From the NCBI GenBank assembly GCA_029866125.1, contig JARWZZ010000004.1, positions 62,001 through 126,000 of the forward strand: DNA of 64,000 nucleotides. The letters are read 5' to 3'. The stretch is from Limnobacter sp. GTDB taxonomy: Bacteria; Pseudomonadota; Gammaproteobacteria; Burkholderiales; Burkholderiaceae_B. Under the pieces are notes generated by a model. That model searched no databases, had not been told where the DNA came from, and worked only from the letters and a program-made list of their open reading frames with translations. Below are positions 54,857-63,372 of the stretch, piece after piece; within the stretch, counting starts at the first letter, position 1, and every line of letters begins with the position of its first letter. Both the position numbers and the translations under genes were made by a program.

Positions 54857-55578
54857 ACCAAGCCCACCTTTTCATGCCTTTGGAAATACTCACCCAAACG
54901 CAAATCGTGGCTGACCATCATCAAAGCAGCACCTGTGTTGTGGCATTGCTCCAGCAACAAATGCATAAACTGCCGCTGGTTGTCATCGTCAAGGGCAGAG
55001 CTTGGCTCGTCCGCAATAATCAAATCTGGCTTGCCCAACAAAGCACGCGCCACCGCCACGCGCTGCTGCTGCCCCACAGACAAATGCGCCGCCTTGCGCT
55101 CAGCCAAATCCTGCAAGCCAAGTGCTTCCAAACAATCATGTGCTGATTGCTCTATTGACTGCTGAATTGATTGATGTGCTGATTGATCTGTGGCTTGATG
55201 CTCAGACTTCACGCCTGACCTCACCAAGGAATTGCCCCTTCGACGTTCGGAAAAATGCGCAGGCAGCAACACATTGTCCAACACCGACAAATAGGGCAGC
55301 AAATTGAACTGCTGAAAAACAAATCCAATGTGGTCCACGCGCAAGCGGTCACGCTGGCCTTCACTCAAACTGTGGAATGGCTTTCCCATCAGGTCAATGC
55401 TGCCCTTTTGAGGCAACAAAACACCCGCGCACAAATTCAAAAAAGTGGTTTTACCGCTGCCGCTGGGCCCTGTTAAAAACACCGACTCCCCGGCTTTTAG
55501 CTCGAAGTGTTTAATCTCCAAACCCGAGGTGGCGTTGGGGTAACAAAACTCCACGCCCTTGCATTCCAACACAATCAT
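54853..55578 (-). CDS. ABC transporter ATP-binding protein (LolD/MacB type)
   Basis: A 241-residue ATPase with Walker A GPSGSGKTTFLNL, signature HLSVGQQQRVAVARALL and Walker B LIIADEPSSALD. An insertion near residues 110-145 is Gln/Ser/His-rich (HQATDQSAHQSIQQSIEQSA), an unusual low-complexity block. It overlaps both neighbours by 4 bp. Confidence 0.92.
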   Translation of the reverse strand: MIVLECKGVEFCYPNATSGLEIKHFELKAGESVFLTGPSGSGKTTFLNLCAGVLLPQKGSIDLMGKPFHSLSEGQRDRLRVDHIGFVFQQFNLLPYLSVLDNVLLPAHFSERRRGNSLVRSGVKSEHQATDQSAHQSIQQSIEQSAHDCLEALGLQDLAERKAAHLSVGQQQRVAVARALLGKPDLIIADEPSSALDDDNQRQFMHLLLEQCHNTGAALMMVSHDLRLGEYFQRHEKVGLV

Positions 55579-56156
55579 GGCAAGCGCAGCGTGGGGGATT
55601 TGGCAGTCAATGTGCCAGCAGACTGACCATCTGCATCGGCTGCAGCGGCTTGAATTTTTGCAAATCTGGGGTATGCCTTGAACAGGGGCAAACGCAACTC
55701 CTTCAGCAAATCCGGTTGCTCACAATGGAATTCCCAACTCGCTTCGGATTCAGCATGCACATCGCCTTTGTGCGAATGCGTCTTCGGCAACCCGGGTTCA
55801 AACTCCGCTCGCTTGAGTTTGCAGAGGGCCTCGGGGTTAAACGCGATCAACTCTTTCGTCGCGATGTCTGATTTCGCTTTCTCAATTGCGGCCTTCTGCG
55901 CAGCATTGCGCGGCGCATGCTCAAAACCCACCCAATTGTCCAAAGGGGAAAGCAATGAAACACTTAGCTCTGTACCCTGCGCAATCAATTCCAAACGCGC
56001 GACTCCATGCACATGGGCTGGCAATTGCTGCGCCAACACAGCAGTGGAGAGCGATACGGCCACAAAAGGCAGGGCCAACACGGCTATGCGAAGGGACTTG
56101 CCCCACTCAAGCAAACGCATACTGCAGTTGATGTGTTTCAAATCCAACTCTCCCAT
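55575..56156 (-). CDS. ZrgA-like (DUF2796) zinc-associated protein
   Basis: A protein of about 193 residues with a signal peptide and the DUF2796 pattern: AHVHGVARLELIAQGTELSV, LDNWVGFEHAP, then THSHKGDVHAESEASWEFHC with clustered histidines. ZrgA in Vibrio binds zinc and is needed with ZrgBCDE for zinc uptake. The start at 56156 follows GGAAAAG at short distance; a longer start at 56216 would run through a palindrome at 56184-56196. First gene of the four-gene operon. The operon likely handles zinc; assignment by family and context. Confidence 0.85.
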   Translation of the reverse strand: MGELDLKHINCSMRLLEWGKSLRIAVLALPFVAVSLSTAVLAQQLPAHVHGVARLELIAQGTELSVSLLSPLDNWVGFEHAPRNAAQKAAIEKAKSDIATKELIAFNPEALCKLKRAEFEPGLPKTHSHKGDVHAESEASWEFHCEQPDLLKELRLPLFKAYPRFAKIQAAAADADGQSAGTLTAKSPTLRLP

Positions 56157-56183
56157 CTTTTCCAGTGCAAACATACTGCTAAA

Positions 56184-56196
56184 CAGATTGTATCTG
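56184..56196. promoter_or_regulatory. Candidate operator upstream of the ZrgA-like operon
   Basis: CAGATTGTATCTG is a perfect palindrome about 28-40 bp before the proposed start. It does not match the enteric Zur consensus, so it is only a candidate site for a regulator of this operon. Confidence 0.3.
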
Positions 56197-56383
56197 GTCG
56201 AATTGGTTCCACACATTCGACTGAGCGGTTTGATTGCATCGTCGCCGCATCGCTCCTTTGCCTGAGTCGTTGCTTCTTCTTTGCTGCATCTTTGCTGCTT
56301 CTTTGCTGCTTCGTTGCTACCCCGTCACCACTTCGCACCCTCGCCTGAGCCGTTGCTGCTTGAAGGGCCTTCGGTTCCGCACA

Positions 56384-56514
56384 CCCTCTGCCTGTCCATG
56401 CCCCGCACGCAACTCGCTGAACCAGAACTTCCCAAGTTCTGGTTCTAGCTCAAACATGCGTGGCGCGGGGGCTCTTCAGCCTTGAGGCTGAAGACCAATG
56501 GACAGGTGCGAGGG
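56384..56514. ncRNA. Candidate branched structured RNA or DNA element
   Basis: Four nested or adjacent perfect or near-perfect stems. The outer stem is CCCTC plus CCTGTCCAT (56384-56399) with ATGGACAGG (56498-56506) plus GAGGG (56510-56514). The second is GCCCCGC-ACGC (56400-56410) with GCGT...GCGGGGGC (56458-56472, small bulge). The third, inside it, is GAACCAGAACTT/AAGTTCTGGTTC (56419-56445, loop CCC). The fourth is TCTTCAGCC/GGCTGAAGA (56473-56494, loop TTGA). Such a four-stem fold is unlikely by chance. Strand and expression are unknown. Confidence 0.45.
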
Positions 56515-56519
56515 CTTAG

Positions 56520-56885
56520 CGGCGGCCCTTCTTGAATCGCAGCAAGACTCCAGGCTGACGGCGCTTGGGTGACTGCGCTGGGGACGACGCAGTTGCCGAT
56601 GCCGATGCCGATGCCGATGCCGATGCCGATGCCGATGCCGATGCCGATGCCGCTAGAATTATCACCGCCCCAAGCTGCCGTGCAAGCGCAATCAGGCAGA
56701 ACCGGATAAGCGATTCAGGGGACGCGCCGGGCGACAAAACACATCTACACCGATGAATCTAAGCACTCTGTGGAGCCCGGAAACAAGCGGCACCTAGCGT
56801 TCTGGTCTGTCGATTGCGCTTGAAAAGGCAGCGACGAGTGGCAGAAACGCGGCATCTATCGCTTAGGTCAGTCGACTGCACTCAC
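56520..56885. repeat. Composite repeat element II: weak inverted arm, 6-bp microsatellite, forward arm
   Basis: The left arm (about 56520-56590, reverse) shares CTTCTTGAATCGC and the AAGCGC/TCAG order with the arms of element I. The centre is GCCGAT repeated nine and two-thirds times (56595-56652). The right arm (56656-56885, forward) matches the right arm of element I in order and spacing, up to GGTCAGTCGA near its end (56865-56875). The left arm is shorter or more diverged than in element I. Confidence 0.7.
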
Positions 56886-56901
56886 ACTGTTCCAGTGAAT
56901 G

Positions 56902-56926
56902 AAAAAGGCCGCATTCCTGCGGCCCT
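56902..56926 (-). terminator. Terminator of the beta-helix/cytochrome gene
   Basis: GGCCGC (56907-56912) and GCGGCC (56919-56924) pair around a 6-nt loop; the minus-strand T-run is at 56906-56902. It lies about 25 bp after the stop at 56950. Confidence 0.85.
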
Positions 56927-56949
56927 CTTTCACACTACATCAAAATAAA

Positions 56950-59900
56950 TCAGCGCCGCGCCGCAGTCCTGGCCGCAGTCGGCACTGGAATATTCCCCAA
57001 CACCGGCAAACCAGCCTGACTGCTTGACCCCGCCGCACACGCATCCGCATTGGCATAGGTGTTGTCCACCACCTCATTAATCCAGCGATTCAACAACGCC
57101 ACACCCTCCTCATGCACCACCACACGGGCAACTGGCGGCATACGCGCTGCCAAATCCTTGGCTTCGGGGCCAACCCGGTATGTCAAAATCGAGTCGGCAG
57201 CCTTGCCCGGGTGAATGTCATACAAACGTCCGCCACGTCCTTCAGACCCACTGGCTGTAGGCTTCTTGCAAACACCAAACGTACCGTCCACAGGGCGGAA
57301 ATAATCAGTGTAGAAGCCCGTATTGGAGGCCTGCCCGGTCGTGTTGTGGCAATGCGCACAATTCACTTCCAAGTATGCGCGTGCCCGCATTTCTATGTCT
57401 TTCTTTGAATTGGCAGGCTGGCCTGAATCCCCTGCCACATCAAACTTGGGCACATGTCCGGCCGCCTTCACCACTCCCCGGCTGTCTTCAGTCATGTCGC
57501 TTGGGCAACCCTTCATCAAGCCGGTATCGCACATAAACTTCAACTGGTTTTTGCCGGTAATTGAATGCTTGGCTTGGCCGGTGGCCAAAGGCGAATCATT
57601 CTCATATTTGCGGTTCAAGTTACGTGGCTTGGGTCCAATCGGTGCAGACCCTGGCTCCAAATTCGTGTTCGAGTGGCACAGCACGCACTGGTTCATGTTG
57701 GGCGAATTGTAAGCCGCCAAACTTCCCTGTACGCGGCGTCCAGACTCCTTGTCCACAAAGTCCCACTTGGCGGGTGCACTTCCACCGCCCTGGCGCAGCA
57801 CTGCTTTGCGGTTTGCACCCTCACCTTCCCAGAAGTAACCCAAAGCATCCCAAAACACTTGCCCATCCGTGCGGGTGCGCTTAATCAGCAAGCGGGTTTC
57901 CATCACAGTCTCTTTGCCTGCGGGTTGGTCCACATAGCTAAAGCTTTTTGCAATCACCGTACCCACCGGGAAGTCCACCGTGGAATTCGGGCGGCTCTTT
58001 TCATCAGCAATGTAAGTGGCCTGCTTGCCATCCGGAATATAAATCACCCGGTGTTTGGTTGTGTAATCCGAGAACAACTTCGAATTCAAGGTGTACGGCA
58101 TGCCGCGGCCATTGGGCAAACTGGTTGGGTTCAAGGGGTCAGCAAACAAATTGTACTGGGCCAAGTCGGGGCAATTCACCGCGGTCAAAGCCTCTTGATT
58201 AATCACGCCTGACTTCAATGGCGCGGTACACAACTTGGTCACCAACTCAGCCGCAGGTGCCGGGTCAAACGACCCACTGGGTACAAACTTTTCAAATTCA
58301 AAGTCAGGAATACGCGGCAGCTCTTTGCCGTAAGCCTTCGCGCAATCATGCTTGCTCATGTCAAATGTGGAGCGAAATTCTGCCAAGCCAGCCACGCTGG
58401 ATTGCAAAAACTCTGGATTCAACACCGCCGCAGGGTCAGACGGGTTCAACTTCACCACCAAATCCAAGCCTTTGGTGCCATTGAAATTGGCAAATGTACG
58501 GCTGTCCGCATTGAACTTGTTGTTCGGGTTAATGCAACTAAACCACCAATCAGGCGTTTTGCGCTTGCCCTGCGCATCGAACTTGTACTTGTTGTAAATG
58601 CAAGAGGGGTTGGGGTTTTGGTTGCCCTGTATAGGCTTGCCGTCCGCATCGGCAGGCACCGGTTTACCGTTTGCGTCTACTGGGTAAGGGCAATCATTGC
58701 GCACGCTGTCTTGGTAACCGTCCCACACAATGTGGCCGCCTGAGTAGCCATAGCTGTCGCCACCCGCGGCATTCTTCAAACCCACCAACATCGGGAAGGC
58801 TGAGGTTACCTGCCCACCTTGGGTTGCAATAATTTGTGCCACATCAGGGCGGGGCAAATCATTCCCGTTGTTAATAAACGTATTGTTGAAAATATTCACA
58901 GCTTCCGTGTAGTAATCCATGCGGCGGTCGCCAGGAATACCCAACAAGTCATAGCTGGTCAAAATAATGCCAGCAGTGCCATTGTTCTCAAACGTGTTGT
59001 CAAAAATATCAATCTTGTCGTAGGCCAAGGTGATAAAGCCAGACCCACGGGGCACGTTGGCCACAATCGACCCCGGCACCGCAAAGTTGTAAGTGTTGTT
59101 GTTGCGTGAAATGTTGTTGTACACCCGTGACTTCGACCCATACTGCGTCAAGCCGTCCAAGTCATACACCAAAAAACCGCCAGTGTTACATTCAGCAATG
59201 TTGCCGTTGTACTCGCCGTTTTGCACGTTCTCGATTTCAAATCCAAACACGTTGTAAGCAGCGCGGCTGTTGCGAATTTTTGCAATATTGGTCTGCCCCA
59301 CATAAATACCTGCGTCTGAGGCACCAATGGATTCAGTGTCTTCCACTAGAATATTTCGGCTTTGTACGGGGTAAATACCATAGCGGCCAGAGGCTGAGCT
59401 CACCGTGTAATCGGGGCTGGTGGTGTCCTCAATTGGCAAAGCACCGGCAGGGTTCACAGTGGCAGGGTCTGTACAGGCCACTTTAATTTCTTTGGCAAAG
59501 TTGGCTGCGGTAATTGGGCGTTCGCTGGGCAGTTTGCGGCCACTGCTCCAAATCGTCCGCACACTGCGGATCGTGCCGTGGTTTACGCCTTTCATCTTCA
59601 CCGCATCGCCTGGCGAGTCACCAATCGTCAGGTCACTCAAGGTCACACCGCGCACATTGGACGCCAAAAAGCCTTCTTGGGAGTCACTGTTACGGAAGTT
59701 CAAATAGGTGCGGTCTTTTCCGCAACCCTTAATGGTCACGTCCTCAGTACCCGCGATTTGAATTCCGGTTGTCAAATCAAAAAAGCCGCATTCAAACTGG
59801 ATCACATCTTTGGGTTTGAGTTGCACCATGGCAGCCACCATTTCACGTGTGGCATTGGGTCCGGGTTTGATCAAAAACACACGCCCCGTGGATGCTGGGG

Positions 59901-60075
59901 TCAAAGTCGAACCGCCGGATTCCGACGGCGAAGTGGGTGTGCCCCCTCCCGCAGCAGTCGTATTCAAGGAGTCCCCACCCCCCAAGCATCCCGCTAGGCC
60001 CAGCAGCGAACTGAAGACGAAGCCGCTTGCCAACAAACGCAAGGGTCCAGAAGGTTTCGTGATGCGCAGTTTCAT
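56950..60075 (-). CDS. Parallel beta-helix / diheme c-type cytochrome fusion lipoprotein
   Basis: A 1041-residue lipoprotein (signal peptide with LLGLAGC, Cys about residue 30). Residues about 65-430 form a right-handed beta-helix (VTIKGCGKDRTYLNFRNSDS; GIYVGQTNIAKIRNSRAAYN; NTFENNGTAGIILTSYD). The C-terminal part (about 640-1041) resembles SO2930-type diheme cytochromes, with heme motifs CVLCH near residue 794 and CAHCH near 903 and a PAKWDFVDKESGRRVQG stretch. In other bacteria I know these two parts are usually adjacent separate genes; here they are one chain. Located outside the inner membrane; substrate unknown. Divergent from fccAB. Confidence 0.8.
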   Translation of the reverse strand: MKLRITKPSGPLRLLASGFVFSSLLGLAGCLGGGDSLNTTAAGGGTPTSPSESGGSTLTPASTGRVFLIKPGPNATREMVAAMVQLKPKDVIQFECGFFDLTTGIQIAGTEDVTIKGCGKDRTYLNFRNSDSQEGFLASNVRGVTLSDLTIGDSPGDAVKMKGVNHGTIRSVRTIWSSGRKLPSERPITAANFAKEIKVACTDPATVNPAGALPIEDTTSPDYTVSSASGRYGIYPVQSRNILVEDTESIGASDAGIYVGQTNIAKIRNSRAAYNVFGFEIENVQNGEYNGNIAECNTGGFLVYDLDGLTQYGSKSRVYNNISRNNNTYNFAVPGSIVANVPRGSGFITLAYDKIDIFDNTFENNGTAGIILTSYDLLGIPGDRRMDYYTEAVNIFNNTFINNGNDLPRPDVAQIIATQGGQVTSAFPMLVGLKNAAGGDSYGYSGGHIVWDGYQDSVRNDCPYPVDANGKPVPADADGKPIQGNQNPNPSCIYNKYKFDAQGKRKTPDWWFSCINPNNKFNADSRTFANFNGTKGLDLVVKLNPSDPAAVLNPEFLQSSVAGLAEFRSTFDMSKHDCAKAYGKELPRIPDFEFEKFVPSGSFDPAPAAELVTKLCTAPLKSGVINQEALTAVNCPDLAQYNLFADPLNPTSLPNGRGMPYTLNSKLFSDYTTKHRVIYIPDGKQATYIADEKSRPNSTVDFPVGTVIAKSFSYVDQPAGKETVMETRLLIKRTRTDGQVFWDALGYFWEGEGANRKAVLRQGGGSAPAKWDFVDKESGRRVQGSLAAYNSPNMNQCVLCHSNTNLEPGSAPIGPKPRNLNRKYENDSPLATGQAKHSITGKNQLKFMCDTGLMKGCPSDMTEDSRGVVKAAGHVPKFDVAGDSGQPANSKKDIEMRARAYLEVNCAHCHNTTGQASNTGFYTDYFRPVDGTFGVCKKPTASGSEGRGGRLYDIHPGKAADSILTYRVGPEAKDLAARMPPVARVVVHEEGVALLNRWINEVVDNTYANADACAAGSSSQAGLPVLGNIPVPTAARTAARR

Positions 60076-60191
60076 AAAGTTTACTCACTTGCTTATTCGA
60101 AATTGTTATAGCTCGTTCGTCGTCGATACCGCGCAGACTCGAACACTTCATCTCCTAACCTGATACGATCATTGTGGACAATTGGATTGAA

Positions 60192-60219
60192 AAAACTGTC
60201 AAGTTCCAGACACAGTTTT
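60192..60219. promoter_or_regulatory. Inverted repeat in the fccAB upstream region
   Basis: AAAACTGT (60192-60199) and ACAGTTTT (60212-60219) form a perfect 8-bp inverted repeat with a 12-bp spacer, about 90 bp before the cytochrome start and between divergent genes. It may be an operator; no known consensus is assigned. Confidence 0.35.
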
Positions 60220-60309
60220 ACAATTCAAAATGAATATGGTTCTTGATCGATTATTAATTGAGCAATAAGTCAAAAACTACTCAGAAGTGAACAAGGAGAG
60301 GACTCAAAG

Positions 60310-60660
60310 ATGAAAAAACACCGCAACCACAGTCAAACCCTGCTTTGCGCATTGGCAATTGGCCTGTTTTCCAGCACTGCATTTGCAGCAGGCCCGGTCA
60401 AAGTCGACCCAATTAAAGACGAAACCACACTCAAAGCCGCCAGTCTTGCCGCCACATGCGCCAACTGCCACAACACAGGCGGCAAAGGCGTTGAAGGTGC
60501 TGCAGTGCTGGGTCTTTCCTACCTCAAAGCCAGCTACATTGAATCCCAGATGCTTTCCTTCAAACGGGGCGAGCGTGAAGCCACGGTGATGCATCAGCTC
60601 TCCAAAGGCTACACCGACGAGCAAATCAAGATCATCGCCGACTACCTCGGTCAAAAATAA
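60310..60660 (+). CDS. Sulfide dehydrogenase cytochrome subunit FccA-like
   Basis: A 116-residue protein with a Sec signal peptide (cleaved about AFAAG) and one c-type heme motif, CANCHNTGGKG. The Met ligand region is ESQMLSFKRGE. Small monoheme cytochromes of this type pair with FccB/SoxF flavoproteins. AAGGAGAGG precedes the start. It is 18 bp from the flavoprotein gene and accepts electrons from it in the periplasm. Confidence 0.88.
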   Translation: MKKHRNHSQTLLCALAIGLFSSTAFAAGPVKVDPIKDETTLKAASLAATCANCHNTGGKGVEGAAVLGLSYLKASYIESQMLSFKRGEREATVMHQLSKGYTDEQIKIIADYLGQK

Positions 60661-60678
60661 CAAAGAAGGAGAACCCAC

Positions 60679-61950
60679 ATGGATCGTCGTCAATTTGTAC
60701 AAAGTGGCATTGCAGCCTCCATCATCACCGGTGTGTCCCCCTTGGCATTGGCCAAAGGCAACAAAGCACAAGTTGTGATCGTAGGTGGGGGTTATGCGGG
60801 TGCGACAGCAGCCAAATACATCCGCTTGCTGTCCAACTACAAAGTCAACGTCACATTGATTGAACCCAACCCCACATTTGTGTCCTGCCCTATGTCCAAC
60901 CTTGTGGTCGGCGGCATCAAGAAAATCAGCGACATCAGCAGCCCCTACACCAACCTGCAAAAACGCCATGGCGTAAAAATGATCAAGTCCAGCGTGACTG
61001 CAGTGGATTCAGAGAAAAAAACCGTCACCTTGGCCGATGGCAAAACCATTCAGTACGACAAACTGGTCATGTCCCCCGGTATCGACCTGATTTACGACAG
61101 CATTGAAGGCCTGAAAGCCGCCAACGATGCAGGCGTTACCATTCAAGCCTGGAAAGCTGGCCCCGAAACAGTGGCGCTTCACAAACAACTTGAAGCCATG
61201 AAAGACGGCGGCGTCTTTGCCATTTCCATCCCCAAAGCGCCTTACCGCTGCCCCCCCGGCCCTTACGAGCGGGCCAGCATGGTGGCCAACTACTTCAAAC
61301 AGTACAAGCCCAAAAGCAAAGTGCTGATTCTGGATGCCAATGACAACATCGTGTCCAAAGCAAAATTGTTTTCAGATGCATGGAAAGCCAATTATGGCGA
61401 CATGGTGGAATACCGCCCCAAGCACCAAGTCACAGCAGTGGACGCCGCAAACCGCACATTGAAGTTTGAATTCGAAAACGCAATTCAGGCCGATGTACTC
61501 AACGTACTGCCCGACATGCGCGGCGGCCGTTTGGCAGTGGATTCCGGCATTGCCAACCTCAACAAGCGCTGGGCCGATGTGAATTACATGACTTTCGAGT
61601 CCAAAGTGGCCAAGGACGTCCATGTGATTGGCGACACCGTACAAGGTGCACCTCAAATGCCCAAATCGGCCCACATGGCCAACTCACAAGCCAAAGTGGT
61701 GGCAGCTGCCATTGTGTCCGAAGTCAACGGCTGGGCGCCAAACGCCACACCACTGACCAACAACACCTGCTACAGCTACATCAACACCACCAACGTCATT
61801 CACGTGGCCAGTGTGCATTTGTACAATGCAGAAAAAGGCACCTACCTGCCGGTTGAAGGCTCGGGTGGTGTGTCCAAAGCCCCAAGTGAACTGGAAGGCC
61901 AGTACGCCTGGAGTTGGGCACAAAACATTTGGGCAGACACTTTGGTTTAG
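60679..61950 (+). CDS. fccB: Sulfide dehydrogenase flavoprotein subunit FccB/SoxF-like
   Basis: A 423-residue FAD protein. A Tat-like signal (MDRRQFVQSGIAASIITGVS) leads to the flavin motif VVIVGGGYAGATAAKYIRLL. The redox cysteines lie in FVSCPMSNLVVGG and YRCPPGPYERA, as in flavocytochrome c sulfide dehydrogenase. It oxidises sulfide in the periplasm and passes electrons to the neighbouring cytochrome. Downstream is a bidirectional terminator. Confidence 0.92.
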   Translation: MDRRQFVQSGIAASIITGVSPLALAKGNKAQVVIVGGGYAGATAAKYIRLLSNYKVNVTLIEPNPTFVSCPMSNLVVGGIKKISDISSPYTNLQKRHGVKMIKSSVTAVDSEKKTVTLADGKTIQYDKLVMSPGIDLIYDSIEGLKAANDAGVTIQAWKAGPETVALHKQLEAMKDGGVFAISIPKAPYRCPPGPYERASMVANYFKQYKPKSKVLILDANDNIVSKAKLFSDAWKANYGDMVEYRPKHQVTAVDAANRTLKFEFENAIQADVLNVLPDMRGGRLAVDSGIANLNKRWADVNYMTFESKVAKDVHVIGDTVQGAPQMPKSAHMANSQAKVVAAAIVSEVNGWAPNATPLTNNTCYSYINTTNVIHVASVHLYNAEKGTYLPVEGSGGVSKAPSELEGQYAWSWAQNIWADTLV

Positions 61951-61998
61951 TCGTTTCAGTATCAATATTCTGCTGCCATGACTTGGGCAGCAGGGACG

Positions 61999-62028
61999 AA
62001 AAAAAACCACCCAGAGGGTGGTTTTTTT
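61999..62028. terminator. Bidirectional terminator between fccB and the desaturase gene
   Basis: An A-run, CCACCC, AGA loop, GGGTGG and a T-run (62022-62028) form a perfect stem working on both strands, serving the two convergent genes. Confidence 0.9.
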
Positions 62029-62069
62029 ATCTGCGAATCAGCTGCAGCTCAATGTTTAGCCTCAGCCAA

Positions 62070-63260
62070 TTAGGCATAACGCCGTATGCGCTGGCTCATC
62101 GCCTCAAGCCAACGAATACCGCTTTTCTCTGCGTTGTCGCACCAAGCGCGCAAATTGGCCAGCATCTGCTCTTTGCTCAAATTGGTGCTTTCCCAAATTT
62201 CACGCAACTCACGGCGCTTTTCAACCAGAGTGTGAATCACTTGTGAACGCTTACACAATTCAGCCAAAGACGCTTTTTGCTCCACGCTCAACTTGGATTC
62301 ATCCACGCTCAGCAGCTTTTTAGCCTTCACAATCATTCCGCGTTCTTCGGCGCTGCGGGCCTCGCTCAGCATACGGGCAGACTCTTCTCTAAAAGCCTTG
62401 CGCAAATTGCCTGCATAACGGGCCATTACATCATAGCGGTGGTTAATCAAGGCTTGAACCGAGGCCAAATCCAAATGACCTGCTGGCTTAAACTTGGGCG
62501 CTTCAGCCACTTTCTTAATTTTGACCAAACCCAGCATGCTGAAAATGCGAATGTACATCCAGCCAATATCAAACTCATACCACTTGGAACTGAGCTTGGC
62601 CGAAGTGGCATGCGTGTGGTGGTTGTTGTGCAATTCTTCGCCACCCACAATAATGCCCCATGGGAACACATTGCGGCTTGCATCCGGGCAATCGTAGTTG
62701 CGGTAGCCCCAGTAGTGGCCAATGCCGTTAATCACACCAGCAGCCCAGAAAGGAATCCACACCATTTGGATGGCCCACATGGTCAAGCCGGGCAAACCAA
62801 ACATCAGGAAATCAATCACCAACATCAAACCCAAGCCTTGCCATGGGAATGCGCTGTAAACCTTGTTTTCTAGCCAATCGTCCGGCGTACCATGCCCGTA
62901 TTTGCGAATGGTTTCGGTGTTTTTTGCTTCAGCACGGTACAGCTCAGCGCCTTCCCAAAACACCTTCTTCAAACCACGGGTTTGTGGGCTGTGCGGGTCT
63001 TCGTCTGTTTCGCATTTGGCGTGGTGTTTGCGGTGAATCGCAGCCCAAGCACGTGTGCCCATGCCTGTCGTCATCCACAACCACAAACGGAAAAAATGGG
63101 CCAGCGGTGCCTTCACATCCAAAGCACGGTGCGCTTGTGCACGATGCAAATACACAGTTACTGCAATAATAGTAATGTGGGTTGCAATCAGGGTGTACAC
63201 CACCATCTCAGTGATGGTGGAACCGGTCAGGCCGGAGGTTAAAAATTCAAGCATATTCAC
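62070..63260 (-). CDS. Acyl-CoA delta-9-type fatty acid desaturase
   Basis: A 396-residue membrane protein. The three histidine boxes are HRAQAH, HRKHH and EELHNNHHTHATS, the ligands of a diiron centre. Several transmembrane segments lie between them. The C-terminal about 110 residues are charged and helical, beyond the usual desaturase core. It introduces a double bond into membrane acyl chains using oxygen. The first ATG (63260) is used; the third codon is also ATG. Promoter region 63261-63372 is unremarkable. Confidence 0.93.
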   Translation of the reverse strand: MNMLEFLTSGLTGSTITEMVVYTLIATHITIIAVTVYLHRAQAHRALDVKAPLAHFFRLWLWMTTGMGTRAWAAIHRKHHAKCETDEDPHSPQTRGLKKVFWEGAELYRAEAKNTETIRKYGHGTPDDWLENKVYSAFPWQGLGLMLVIDFLMFGLPGLTMWAIQMVWIPFWAAGVINGIGHYWGYRNYDCPDASRNVFPWGIIVGGEELHNNHHTHATSAKLSSKWYEFDIGWMYIRIFSMLGLVKIKKVAEAPKFKPAGHLDLASVQALINHRYDVMARYAGNLRKAFREESARMLSEARSAEERGMIVKAKKLLSVDESKLSVEQKASLAELCKRSQVIHTLVEKRRELREIWESTNLSKEQMLANLRAWCDNAEKSGIRWLEAMSQRIRRYA

Positions 63261-63372
63261 CTACTCAATTTGTAATCTGTTCGCCTATCATAACGTCTTA
63301 CACGAAGAGTGACTTGATCCAAATCAATCAGTGTACAAGTGTACTTATATTACCTGAGCTTTACTTTTTGCT

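Larger units (their letters stand above)
56157..56949. other. Gene-free region between the ZrgA-like and cytochrome genes
   Basis: About 790 bp without a credible gene. Contents in order: the likely promoter of the ZrgA-like operon (to about 56220); a pyrimidine-rich stretch with TTGCTGC-type repeats (56265-56365); a branched-hairpin region (56384-56514); composite repeat element II (about 56520-56885); and the terminator of the cytochrome gene (56902-56926). A frame coding mostly Asp-Ala repeats results from the microsatellite and is not a gene. Confidence 0.6.

Noticed and set aside
56565-56756. Frame coding Asp-Ala repeats
   Set aside because: It is produced by the GCCGAT microsatellite; the rest of the frame runs through the repeat arm and has no coding support.
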